Source: Hippopus hippopus (Eukaryota > Mollusca > Bivalvia > Cardiida > Cardiidae). From it: a stretch of DNA of 64,000 bases. The position numbers were made by a program, and so were the translations under genes. The notes under the pieces were generated by a model. That model was not told where the DNA came from and did no database searches. It worked only from the letters and a program-made list of their open reading frames with translations. The stretch covers positions 18,085,215 through 18,149,214 of the forward strand of contig OX328112.1 in the NCBI GenBank assembly GCA_946811185.2, written 5' to 3'. How positions within the stretch are numbered: the first letter of the stretch is position 1; each line of letters starts with the position of its first letter. Positions 54,782-63,769 of this stretch are shown here, piece by piece.

Positions 54782-54877
54782 ATGGGAAAAGTGAAGAGAG
54801 CCAGACAAAAAGCTCACAATGCTGCTGTTAAAACATCCAAGAATGAGAAGACAGAACAAACGCCTGCAAACCCTGTG
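54782..54877 (+). CDS. SLX9: SLX9 exon with start codon
   Basis: Residues 1-32: MGKVKRARQKAHNAAVKTSK, then an acidic/Thr tail to NPV. The ATG matches the conserved MGKVRxxR start of the family. A run of T followed by AG ends at 54769, so the start codon may sit in a second exon behind a 5' UTR intron. Another ATG at 54775 is out of frame and opens a short overlapping frame. The donor is GTAACT, phase 0. Confidence 0.92.
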
Positions 54878-57800
54878 GTAACTCCTTTTGCAGTGTTTCT
54901 GCTAGCTCATGAGTTTTGGGGTCATTCAGATAATTTAATGGTCATGGTTTTTTAACCTTTTAATTTTTTTTTACATATTTTTCCCCTTTTAAGATATTGC
55001 ATAATGCTTAAAATTTTACATAACAGTGTGGTATCATTCGGCATACTCGGGTAGTGGTGGCCATCAAGTCCCTTAGCTGTATCTGGTCGCTTAATATGCA
55101 CCTACATGTTACTTTTCTTCGCCGGAAATACCCCGGTTTACCATTCTGAAAATTGTAAGGCTCCTCTTTAAAAAAGAAAACTTAAGTCACAATTTTCTAT
55201 CGAAATCTTGCTAACTATATTTCAGTTGACAAACAGTTCATACATTCATTTTTATACGGCCGTCAAAGACATGGCGTATTATGGGATCACCCACGGATTA
55301 CAGGTGGGCGGCGTCCAGTTCTTTGTCCGGAGCATAACTTTGTCATCTCCAGTCCAACTGACTTGAAACTTGGCATTTTTGTTTGTTGCAATAATATGGA
55401 GTGCAGTGCGAAAGAACCATAACTCTACCTCCTGCTGTCTTTGAGTTATTTCCCTTTGATCGTCATTTTTACAGCATTTTCTGCTTGTCCAGAATATAAC
55501 TTTGTCATCTCTAGTCTGAACATCTTCAAATTTGGTATGCATGATTGTTGAAAAATTACGGAGTGCAGTGCACAAGAACCATAACTCTTCCTTGCACCAA
55601 TTTTGAGTTATTCCCCCTTTGATCTTCATTTTTATAGCATTTCTTGCTTGTCCGAAGCAAAACTTTGTCATCTTAAGTAGGAATGACTTGAAATATGGTA
55701 TGCTTATTTGTTGCAATATTTGGAAGTGCAGTGCACAAGAATTGTAACTGGACCTGGTGCTGTCTTTGAGTTATTTCCCTTTGATCGTCATTTTTACAGC
55801 ATTTAGTGCTTGTCAGGAATATAACTTTGTCATCTCGAGTCAGAACGACTTCAAACTTGGTATGCATGTTTGTTGCAGTATTACGGAGTACAGTGCGCAA
55901 GAACAATAACTCTACCTAACCTAGCCCGGATTTTGAGTAATTCCACTTTGAACTTCATTTTTACAGTATTTCTTGCTTGTCCGGAACGGAACTTTGTCAC
56001 CTCAAGTCAAATTGACTTGAGACTTGGTAAACATGTTTGTTGCATTACCTGCCCTTTACAATTATTATACCCCATCGACAACTGGCGGTGGGACGGGTGT
56101 ATCTTGCGACAAATTGCCGCTCTTGTTTAACATGGTTTATCAATTCCGATTGAAGTTTTCACTGACAGATAGATAGATGTGAACAACTTCATCGAGGTTG
56201 TTTATATTGTTGCTAAACAATTTACAGTGGCGCCACCATGTATGAGATCATGTGATTGGCAGTTCAAATGGAAACGACCGTTATACAGACGAGGTTACAT
56301 GTTGATATGGAATCGGCTGAGTTGTGACGAGTGAGTGTGGTATTAAAGATAAAGGTCAAAAACAATGACCTAGAAACTGTCGTCTATTATCTCAGTCATG
56401 ACCGAGATTGGGTCTAAAACACGGACAAAAAATATAAAGTACAGGTTCAATACGGTAATAGAGGGGCGATGACGGCCCTATCACACAGAATAATGTCATA
56501 TTTTAGACCTATACAGTATAAACTGGAAACAATTCAGTTGTAGAAAGTGGATTCAGCATGAATCTGCAGTTATAAACTTGACAATTTTGTAAGTTACATA
56601 TTAAACTGAATAAATCTTTTATGTTACTTTTTAGTTCTTTTTTATTGGCAACAAAGAAGACGCGATGCATTAATTTTTTTCTGACAGCCTGTCATTTAGC
56701 TTGTCAAAAAAGCAGAAACACAGACTCTCTGAAACGCTGCTTTTATATCACATGACTACCTTTGTTTTCAATGTAATCTAACTATGTACCACACAATCCC
56801 GACATTTAACGACTGTGGGGATTGAAGGCTTTTGAAAACATTGTGGAAAAAGGAGAAAATGCTGGTAACCAGCATTTTCTCCTTTTCCTACATTGTTTTC
56901 TGTCCTTCAAACAACAATTAAATTTTTGAGCCTGACCAGGTGGCTCAGTGGTTAGCGTATCTGACTCATGACCTGGTCCACTTAAGGCGAACTTTTTTTT
57001 TCAACGATTTTTCGCCTCTCACCTGTGAGGCATGTGAGAAAAGTAGTCAGTGGCTTGGAGAGAGATGACCTAAGCTGTTGAAATAGCATTAAACTCCAAA
57101 ACAAACAGATCAATTTTTGAGTCACTTTCATTTTTTTCATCTGCAAAATTTTTAATTTAAAATTTTTAATGCTTTCAATTTGGGTAAGTCTAATAATTTG
57201 TTGTTTGGTAACGGGATAGCCATTAAAAATATTCTGACGCATGTTTAAGATAAGACTGTGGTATTCTATAGGAGGATTATGTGAAGTAATTTATTAACCA
57301 TTGCGGCACCTTTCACAACTATAGTTGCCTCTGCGGTCAGGGTAAACCAAGATCAGACAACACAAAACATGCATGCAAAATAGGCTTTTGAAAATATTTT
57401 TGGGGGAAAACAGAAAATGCTAGTAGCCAGCACTTTCTCCTTTTCTGAAATCTTTTTAACTTTGTGTTAAAGAAGCCCTATTATTCATGTCATACAAACC
57501 AGGCAAAAGCCCCATGGCATATTAATGCATGCAAAACAGGCAGTCGGTGCAGGCTAACCTGGGTCAAAACTTTCTATGCTATCAGTCAGTTTTCTTCATG
57601 TGAAAGGACTAGTCTACCTCATGATTCAGCTGGTTGTGAGACAGCATGGATTTTCTGTGGTGAGTTGCATGCTATAATGGATTTCAGAAATGTATTGAAC
57701 CCCGTTTTGCCAGAACATGACTCAAATATAAAAACCCCAATCATAAAGAAACATTGTGGTTTAATTTCAGACAGCTACACTACCACAGGCCGTGCCCATC

Positions 57801-60800
57801 TTGGGAGAAAATATTTTTGCAGGAATTGACCTGAAGAAGTATAATTTGAATACAAATCTACCTGATGATTTGGACACACGGAGTGCTATCACATCTAAAT
57901 CACTGAAAGAGTTGAAACTAAAGAAAAGGGATAAAAAGAAGTTACGTCATGAACTTTGGATACGTAGTATGTGGTGGTATTTTTGTCGTATTTTCGTGTT
58001 GTTTTAAATCTTTTTTTTTTTTTTCAAAAATTCTAGAGTTGCATTTAATCCGTTACCCAAGGATGCCATGTTTTAACCCTTAGGCTGCGAAGTGCGACTC
58101 ACTGACCTTTTGCGGACAGTGCAGATCAAGATCAGACTGCACAGAACGTGCAGTCTGATCTTGTATCCACTCTGTCCGATAAGGAGATAAAACATAACTT
58201 TAAAATAGCAATATTTGGGTTTTACTTTTGAAATGAAAATTTCATTTTAGTTATTTATCAGGATAAGGGTTAACAATTTTGAGGAGGATGGCTCATAAAA
58301 ACATCCTGGAAAAGAAGGAAATACCATATTTCTCCTGATAAAAGCTCCTGGGAGCTATGCAAAACATAGATAGGGAGCCTTTATTTTGTACTCAATTTGA
58401 AAAGCAAAAAGTCTTTCCAATTTTGTATTTCTTTGTGTTTTAGCTATTGTTAAAATAAACTATAAATTCTTCAAATGTTTGTGGGGGGGGGAGGGGGGGG
58501 AGCTATAATTAGGGAGGGCACTATTATTAGGAGAAATATGATACTGGTAATCGGAATTTTTTTCCTTTTTGCATGTGTTCGATGCTTTCTTGAATTCACC
58601 ACTTGAGCCATATTTATTTTTTAGTCTGAAAATGCTGTTAATTTGGCAAAGTGAAGATGCAGATGAGAAAATGCTGGTTTTTAAGATTTTCTTTGGAACA
58701 TGTTGAGGTTTTCAAAAGCCCTTTGCTCCAGGGCTAAAGAACGTGTGATGTTTGGTTAAAGGTGGAACAAATTATAAACGGTCAAACCTTTGTCAATCCT
58801 TTACACGTGATCCTGTGATTTGTAGACCCTGAGAAAGAAGCCTTTTTAAAACATTGTGAAAAAAAGAAGAAAATGCTGGTAACCAGCTTTTTCTCAGTTT
58901 GCCACAATATTTTCTACCCATTTAAGGACATATCACTTTATTTTAGCAAAATTTAATTCCTTATCTGCAATTGCTTTCAATTTGGACTAGTCTAAAATTT
59001 TGTAGTTTGGTATAGTGTTAAGCAAGCATCTAATGGGTACTCCATATGGCCTGCAACACGCGAAAAGGGGCATTCGGACATTTGCGTAAAGTGTTGTCTC
59101 AGATCAGCCTGCAGTCCGCGCAGGCTAACCCGAGACGGCACTTTACGACTACAATACATTTTGTCCTTCAGTAGACATGCGCAAAACAGAAAATTACATA
59201 AAAAACGGAGTGTCATTTCGGATTAGCCTGCATGGATTGCGCAGGCTGATCCGAGACGACACTTTACTCAGATGTCCGAATGCCCCTTTTTGTGTGTTGC
59301 AGGCCATATGTACTTGCTTAACCCTTTACAGAACAACCTTTTGTGTAATTGACCCTGAAAAAGAAAGCTTTGAGAACTCAGCATTTGCTTGTTCAATACA
59401 GGCTGCCTCCTGAATACAGGTTTGTTGCTAAATAAAGTTGACCACTGAGATAGTTTTTTAGCTCCACTGGCCGAAGGCTAGTGAATTTATGTCATGGCCC
59501 TGTATCCGTCTAGCATCCATGCGTCTGTGCATTAACTTTTATTTCAAACATCTTCTCTGAAACTACCCGCCTAATTTTGACCAAGCTATTAGGACTTTTT
59601 GGACTTCTATTAATTTTTTTTTAAATTGTAGCCCTGAGGCCAAAATTAGCCCTGCCCCAGGGGTCACAAGTTTTACATAGGCTCATATAGTAAAAACTGT
59701 AAAAATCTTTTGATTCTTAACCATGTGGCCAAGGGCTACCAAAATGCATCTACCTTCACCTGATGGACCTCTACTAAGATTCTTCAAATTATAGCCCTGG
59801 GTTCAAAGTTGGCCCTGTCAGGGGGTGGGGTGTGGGGGTTTCACAAGTTTTACATGAGCTTTAAAAGTGAAAACTTCAAAAGTCTGAATATTCGAAACCA
59901 TTTGGCCTCGGAGCGATACAGGGCCGCCATCATGGCTGTCCTGTTTTCTGTATTTCAGAGTTAAATGCAACAGAAGCAATTATAAAAAAAGACAATGAGA
60001 AGAAAAAGAAACAACAAACACCAGTAGTTGGGGATATTGGATCTTTAGCTGATGCCCTTCCTACTTTAGATCTGCTCCTGAAAGGCTCTTCAGGAAAGAA
60101 GCAGTAAGTAAAGAGATCACAGTGGCTGATCTAAGATTAATGTACCATGTTTACGAACAAAGCTTTATGGTTTTTCCTGTAAGCATTGAATTTTGTAGGC
60201 CTTTTCTTTGGATATAAGTAGATCTTATGGAACTGTTCTTATTATATACCTACAAATTTTTAGGTTCAATTACATGCACTCTGCACAGCTGTAGCGCAGT
60301 CAGTAGTGTACAGGGTTTGTACCTACCAACCATTCTTAAGAACAGACTTAGTCTTATTTTTAAAATTTTCTAAATTTGAAAGTAACACAAGCTCTGATTG
60401 GCTAAACCAAATGGTATAGCCAATCAGAACTTTTGTTACTTTCTAAATCTAGAATAAGACAAAGAATTTTTCTGAAGAATAGTTGGTGAATACGGGCCCA
60501 GGACTTGAGAACAGGGGGTCACTGGTTCGAATCCCCAGCTCGGTAAATATCTGAGGATTGATGATAGTCACTGCAATAGAATGCATTCCTCTTTCACCGC
60601 TGATTATTGTTTTGAGGATGGTTATTGGGGAAAGTAGCCAGTTGCATGGGAAGGATATTGTGCAGAGTACTGATAAATAACTCAAGAAAAGCATGGATAG
60701 GTGTACTTGTCTCAGCTATATAATTGAATTAATGTTGAAAACATATAACCCCAAATACTGTCCCACAAACTGGTATGATGATTTGATGCATGTATGACCT

Positions 60801-62328
60801 ACTTTTGGTTTGGTTTCTAATTTTACTGGTCATAATATCATAATAATCTGTCTAAAAATGATATTACCCACTAAACAAGTATCAGTTTTGATTTCTTACT
60901 GTTTTTTTTTTTTTTAATTGAATTAACCAAGGTTGCAATAGTTTGAAATGAAAGCAAGCAGGTTCATGATAAAAGCAATATTATGTTGAAGTTATTTCCC
61001 AGTGGCTTTTATATTTAATTTTGTTTCTCGTTAAAAAATTTTCACATCTCACTCGTCCCTCAGTCCAGGCAAATACAAGCTTCAGAAAAGGTATAACTTT
61101 AACTTTTAAAGTGCTGGACCAACTCAAGTGGATTTTGTGGACAGGGTAGATCAAGATCAGACTGCACAGAATGTGCAGTCTGATCTTGGATCTACACTGT
61201 CCACTACTTCGTTGCATATTCTGGCCAAAACAACAATGAAATGACAATATTTCGGATGGTTAATTAAAAGGTCCATTTCAGTAAGAAAGAGCTATAAGGA
61301 TTAACCCTATACCACACAATCCCGACTTTTAACGACCCTGGGGCAGGCGGCTTTTGAAAACATTGTGGGAAAAGGAACCATCATTTTCTCCTTTTCCCAC
61401 AATGTTTTCTACCACATCTGGGACAATTTTTGTCATTTGGGCCACCTTTGATTTGTCGTCTGCAAATGCTTTCAATTTGGACCAGTCTAAAATTTTGTTG
61501 TTTGGTAAAGGATTAATGCCCTTCCACATTGGTTTTCTTATCTGCAAATACTTTCAATATGGACCAGTCTAAAATTTTGTCATCTGTCGTCAGGTTAAGA
61601 CTTACCACTTTACTAGATGATAAAATCGTTGACATGTCCATTTTGAAAGCATTTGCATACGACTAATGAAATATTGCTCTATTGTTAGATTCTCTGTGGA
61701 ACTGTTGTAAATTTTGCGGGAAAATGAGACAATACTGGTCACAATTATGTGGGGGTTTCACGGGTGGTTTTCAAAAGCCTTACCCTCAAGGGCTATTAAA
61801 ACTTGGGATTGTTTGAGAAAGGGGTCAAACAGATCACAGATCGTACAAACATGTAAGTTTGCAACAAATACATAGCTGAAATACAAACCAACCCGGCTGG
61901 GATTCAAACCTGTGCGTATAGATCCTTGTTTATCGAGGTTCAAATGACTAATACACTAATCACTGAGATAAAGAGAATTCTCCCTAACGCAATTGCTAGG
62001 TATTGATTTTATACGGAAAGAAGCTATCGGTAAGGAAGGAGTGATCTCCGGTAATACAGAAGATTGTCGAAAGCCTTACTCCCCAGGGTAGTTAAAACTC
62101 AGGGTTGTTTGGTAAAGTTTTAAACTGCTTTCTGTTTCTTGTAACAGACATACCGAGAGAAAGACCAAGGGTACGCAGAAAGCTACGAAGAGACAAAAGC
62201 AAATGTTAAACGACATTTCGTTATTTCATCAAGTGCTGAAGCATCCAGCCTACAAACAGAATCCAATCTCCACGATATCAGAACATCTTCACAACTGGCA
62301 AAAGAGGGAAGAAATGGATGAAACTTGA
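54782..62328 (+). CDS. SLX9: Ribosome biogenesis protein SLX9 homolog, four coding exons
   Basis: SLX9 (FAM207A in vertebrates) is a small basic nucleolar protein that binds pre-40S particles and G-quadruplex DNA/RNA in yeast and supports 40S maturation and export (family knowledge). Four exons join in phase to 618 nt, 205 residues; the human protein is about 230. The signature runs from MGKVKRARQKAHNAAVK, through NIFAGIDLKKY and KKKLRHELWIRK, VVGDIGSLADALPTLDLLLK, to a C-terminal FHQVLKHPAYKQNPISTISE ending MDET and stop. All four blocks match the vertebrate protein in order. Lys-rich runs fit a nucleolar protein. The gene is divergent from RAB3GAP1. No polyadenylation hexamer is obvious downstream. 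Confidence 0.93.
55265..56127 (-). mobile_element. Pearl-like tandem-array element, family K, minus strand
   Basis: Read on the minus strand it starts AACAAGAGCGGCAATTTGTC, then about 4.5 monomers of 158-168 bp (plus-strand marker AACTTTGTCATCT at 55335, 55498, 55663, 55821, 55987). It ends in GGCGTATTATGGGATCACCC on the plus strand at 55272. The start fits the AACAAGAG group. Open frames on the minus strand (55279-55716, 55673-55906) are monomer translations repeating RDDKVIF and CCKNDDQREITQ. Confidence 0.75.
56128..56777. other. SLX9 intron 1, no recognised feature
   Basis: Unique AT-rich sequence; I see no repeat family or frame in it. Confidence 0.6.
56778..57215. mobile_element. Family A MITE split by a type 4 SINE
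   Basis: The left part 56778-56932 has an intact core palindrome; the right part resumes at about 57112 with TTTGAGTCACTTTCATTTTT and ends TTGTTGTTTGGTAACGGGAT. Confidence 0.8.
56933..57118 (+). mobile_element. tRNA-derived SINE (type 4) inserted in MITE
   Basis: GAGCCTGACCAGGTGGCTCA GTGGTTAG (A box) and GACTCATGACCTGGTCC, with the body TTTTTCGCCTCTCACCTGTG. AATTTTTGAG stands on both sides, a probable 10-bp target duplication. Confidence 0.8.
57500..57725. mobile_element. MITE family H, decayed
   Basis: GGCATATTAATGCATGCAAA at the left, GCAGGCTAACCTGGGTCAAA in the middle, ACCCCGTTTTGCCAGAACAT GACTCA at the right. It ends about 45 bp upstream of SLX9 exon 2. Confidence 0.65.
57771..57966 (+). 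CDS. SLX9: SLX9 exon 2
   Basis: Residues 33-98: QAVPILGENIFAGIDLKKYN, LDTRSAITSKSLKELKLKKR, DKKKLRHELWIR. The LRxEQW-like basic motif is the best conserved part of the family. The acceptor is TTTCAG at 57770 and the donor GTATGT. The open frame continues upstream through a MITE (57500-57725), but that part is not coding. Confidence 0.95.
58073..58273. mobile_element. Family B MITE, full length
   Basis: Ends TTAACCCTTAGGCTGCGAAG and GGATAAGGGTTAAC, with a central palindrome at 58116-58180 (GCGGACAGTGCAGATCAAGA, CAGACTGCACAGAACGTGCA). It defines the family's outer ends. Confidence 0.8.
58798..59022. mobile_element. Family A MITE
   Basis: Ends ATCCTTTACACGTGATCCTG and TTGTAGTTTGGTATAGTGTT; core at 58850-58915. 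Confidence 0.7.
59041..59311. mobile_element. MITE with long inverted repeats (CATATGGCCTGCAACACGCG), second copy
   Basis: Both tips are intact (CCATATGGCCTGCAACACGC at 59042 and its mirror ending 59310). The inverted repeat is about 65 bp per side, and the inner TCAGATCAGCCTGCAGTCCG palindrome is kept. Confidence 0.85.
59459..59943 (-). mobile_element. Pearl-like element, family E, minus strand, adjoining SLX9 exon 3
   Basis: The plus strand begins TTTTAGCTCCACTGGCCGAA GGC (3' end, hairpin decayed), has CATTAACTTTTATTTCAAAC, two monomers, and ends CGGAGCGATACAGGGCCGCC ATCATGGCTGTCCTGTT (the mirrored head). The exon 3 acceptor is at 59958, so the head contributes upstream pyrimidines. Confidence 0.8.
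59959..60103 (+). CDS. SLX9: SLX9 exon 3
   Basis: Residues 98-146: LNATEAIIKKDNEKKKKQQT, then VVGDIGSLADALPTLDLLLK. It matches the vertebrate VVGDLHPLRDALPELLGL. The acceptor ATTTCAG lies 15 bp from the end of a pearl-like element; the donor is GTAAGT. Confidence 0.95.
60287..60755 (+). mobile_element. tRNA-derived SINE (type 1) split by MITE family F
   Basis: GCTGTAGCGCAGTCAGTAGT (A-box half) at 60287, then the MITE, then GGACTTGAGAACAGGGGGTC and GGTTCGAATCCCCAGC (B box) at 60511-60540, body to the AATTAATGTTGAAAAC end. Without the MITE it matches 36115-36428. Confidence 0.82.
60320..60502. mobile_element. MITE family F inserted in the SINE
   Basis: GTTTGTACCTACCAACCATT and its mirror AGTTGGTGAATACGGGCCC; centre GATTGGCTAAACCAAATGGT. 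AGG flanks both sides, a probable 3-bp duplication as at 25368 (CTG). Confidence 0.8.
61135..61235. mobile_element. Family B MITE
   Basis: GGACAGGGTAGATCAAGATC AGACTGCACAGAATGTGCAG with its mirror, then TTCTGGCCAAAACAACAATG. Confidence 0.78.
61303..61514. mobile_element. Family A MITE, shortened core
   Basis: Ends TTAACCCTATACCACACAAT and TTGTTGTTTGGTAAAGGATT; the inner hairpin tip is deleted, leaving AAAAGGAACCATCATTTTCT. A partial second right end follows at 61530-61595. Confidence 0.75.
61845..62060 (-). mobile_element. tRNA-derived SINE (type 3), second copy
   Basis: Minus-strand TTCTCTTTATCTCAGTGATT, AACCTCGATAAACAAGGATC, GGTTTGAATCCCAGCCGGG, parallel to 42895-43140. It sits inside a family A MITE whose halves are at 61598-61830 and 62055-62125. 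Confidence 0.75.
62148..62328 (+). CDS. SLX9: SLX9 exon 4 with stop
   Basis: Residues 146-205 and TGA: KRQKQMLNDISLFHQVLKHP, AYKQNPISTISEHLHNWQKR. It matches the family C-terminal (F/L)xxxLxxPAYxxxPLxxIxxxL helix pair. Acceptor GTAACAG. Confidence 0.95.
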
Positions 62329-62339
62329 TACCTGGAAGA

Positions 62340-62568
62340 CAAATGATTTTGTGTACCAATTGATCCTATGATTTATCATCTGTGAGGAAGAAGTATTCCG
62401 AAAATGGGGGAAAAGGAGACAATGGATTTAAACAGCATTTTCTCATTTTGCTTTTATATTTTTTTTTTTCTAAAAGATACAAAAGTAAATTCAGTCATAT
62501 GAGCAAAAATGAGTTTGTCATCTGTTACTGCTATTAACTTGGACTAGTCTAATGTTTTTGTTTGGTTA
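62340..62568. mobile_element. Family A MITE, diverged
   Basis: GGGGGAAAAGGAGACAATGG remains of the core; right end TGTTTTTGTTTGGTTAAAGG. It begins just past the SLX9 stop codon, so it is probably in the 3' UTR. Confidence 0.6.
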
Positions 62569-62569
62569 A

Positions 62570-62792
62570 AGGTTGATTCTACCAAACAAGGTACTTATCA
62601 ATGTTGAAAGCATTACAGAAGACAAAATCAATTTTGCCTTAAATTATTGGATTTGCCTGTGGATGGGTAGAAAACATTGTGTGAAAAGGAGAAAATGCTG
62701 GTTACCAGCATTTCTCCTTTTTTCACAAAGTTTTAAAAAGCCTTCTGTGTCATGGCTGCACAAACACATTACTGTGTGGTGAAGGCTCAATT
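62570..62792. mobile_element. Family A MITE, reverse orientation
   Basis: The core at 62670-62735 is GAAAACATTGTGTGAAAAGG with its mirror; right end ATTACTGTGTGGTGAAGGCT. Confidence 0.7.
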
Positions 62793-62972
62793 CTCTATGA
62801 TACTTGTAATTATTGACAATTAAAATTGCCAAATGATATGCAAAACATCTGTGATGAGAAATTTGTGTATAGAGAATGACAGTGTTACTATCTTCAAAGT
62901 TATGTTGATAAAGAGTCATTTAAACAGGAGTTATTTCTTTTTTTACACCTGATGACCATTTAACTTTATTCA

Positions 62973-63470
62973 TGTAGAAAATCAGGCAGAGGTCTTGAAA
63001 GACTTTCCGCCCATTTATGTTGAAAATGAGGCAATGGCTTTGTATGACCTAAACCCCCGTTATGTTGTAAATGACATAAGCTTCTTTATGTAGGAAATGA
63101 GGCAGTGGCTTTGAAAGACTTTAAGCTTCTTTACATAGGAAACAAGGCAGTGGCTTTGAAAGACTTTAAGCTTTATGTAGGAAATGAGGTAGTGGCTTTG
63201 AAAGACTAAGCTTCTTTACATAGGAAACAAGGCAGTGGCTATGAAAGACTTAAGCTTCTTTATGTAGGAAATGAGGTAGTGGCTTTGAAAGACTATTAGC
63301 TTTATGTAGGAAATGAGGCAGCGGCTTTGAAAGACTTTAAGCTTCTTTACATAGGAAACAAGGCAGTGGCTTTGAAAGACTTTAAGCTTCTTTACATAGG
63401 AAACAAGGCAGTGGCTTTGAAAGACTGAGCTTTGTTATGTAGCAAATGAGGCAGTGGCTTTAAAAACTTT
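62973..63470. repeat. Minisatellite of about 12 units, 41-47 bp
   Basis: Two unit types: TTTATGTAGGAAATGAGGCA and TTTACATAGGAAACAAGGCA, each followed by GTGGCTTTGAAAGACTTTAA GC. They partly alternate. Older units at the left edge are more diverged. Confidence 0.92.
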
Positions 63471-63552
63471 ATGCAAACATTGTGTACAATGGAAGCATTA
63501 ATGATTTGCTACCTTCCTAACACTTAAAAAGTGTGGAATATTATTTGACGTT

Positions 63553-63769
63553 TTACCAAACGACAAAATTTTGGACTAGACCAAATTGAATGAATTTGCA
63601 GATGACATATCTAATGTAGCTCAGATGATTTCTGGCTTTGATAGGGTAGAAAACGTTGTGGGAAAAGGAGAAAATGCTGGTGACCAGCATTTTCTCCTTT
63701 TTCCACAACGTTTTCAAGTTTTTCTTCTCAAAAGTCATTAAAAGTTGGGATTGTGTGGTAAAGGGTTAA
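63553..63769. mobile_element. Family A MITE, intact
   Basis: Ends TTTTACCAAACGACAAAATT and GATTGTGTGGTAAAGGGTTA, with a near-perfect core at 63649-63715. Confidence 0.82.

Noticed and set aside
55279..55906. Two open frames of 145 and 77 codons with repeated peptides
   Set aside because: They are translations of the family K tandem monomers, whose lengths are not multiples of three; no domain, no splice support.
57464..57770. 5' extension of the SLX9 exon 2 open frame
   Set aside because: It runs through a family H MITE; the conserved protein begins only after the TTTCAG acceptor at 57770.
10618..62060. tRNA genes
   Set aside because: All tRNA-like heads (11195, 14322, 28480, 28795, 36428, 43050, 56935, 60530, 61980) are attached to SINE bodies, have damaged boxes, and do not fold to a complete cloverleaf by eye.
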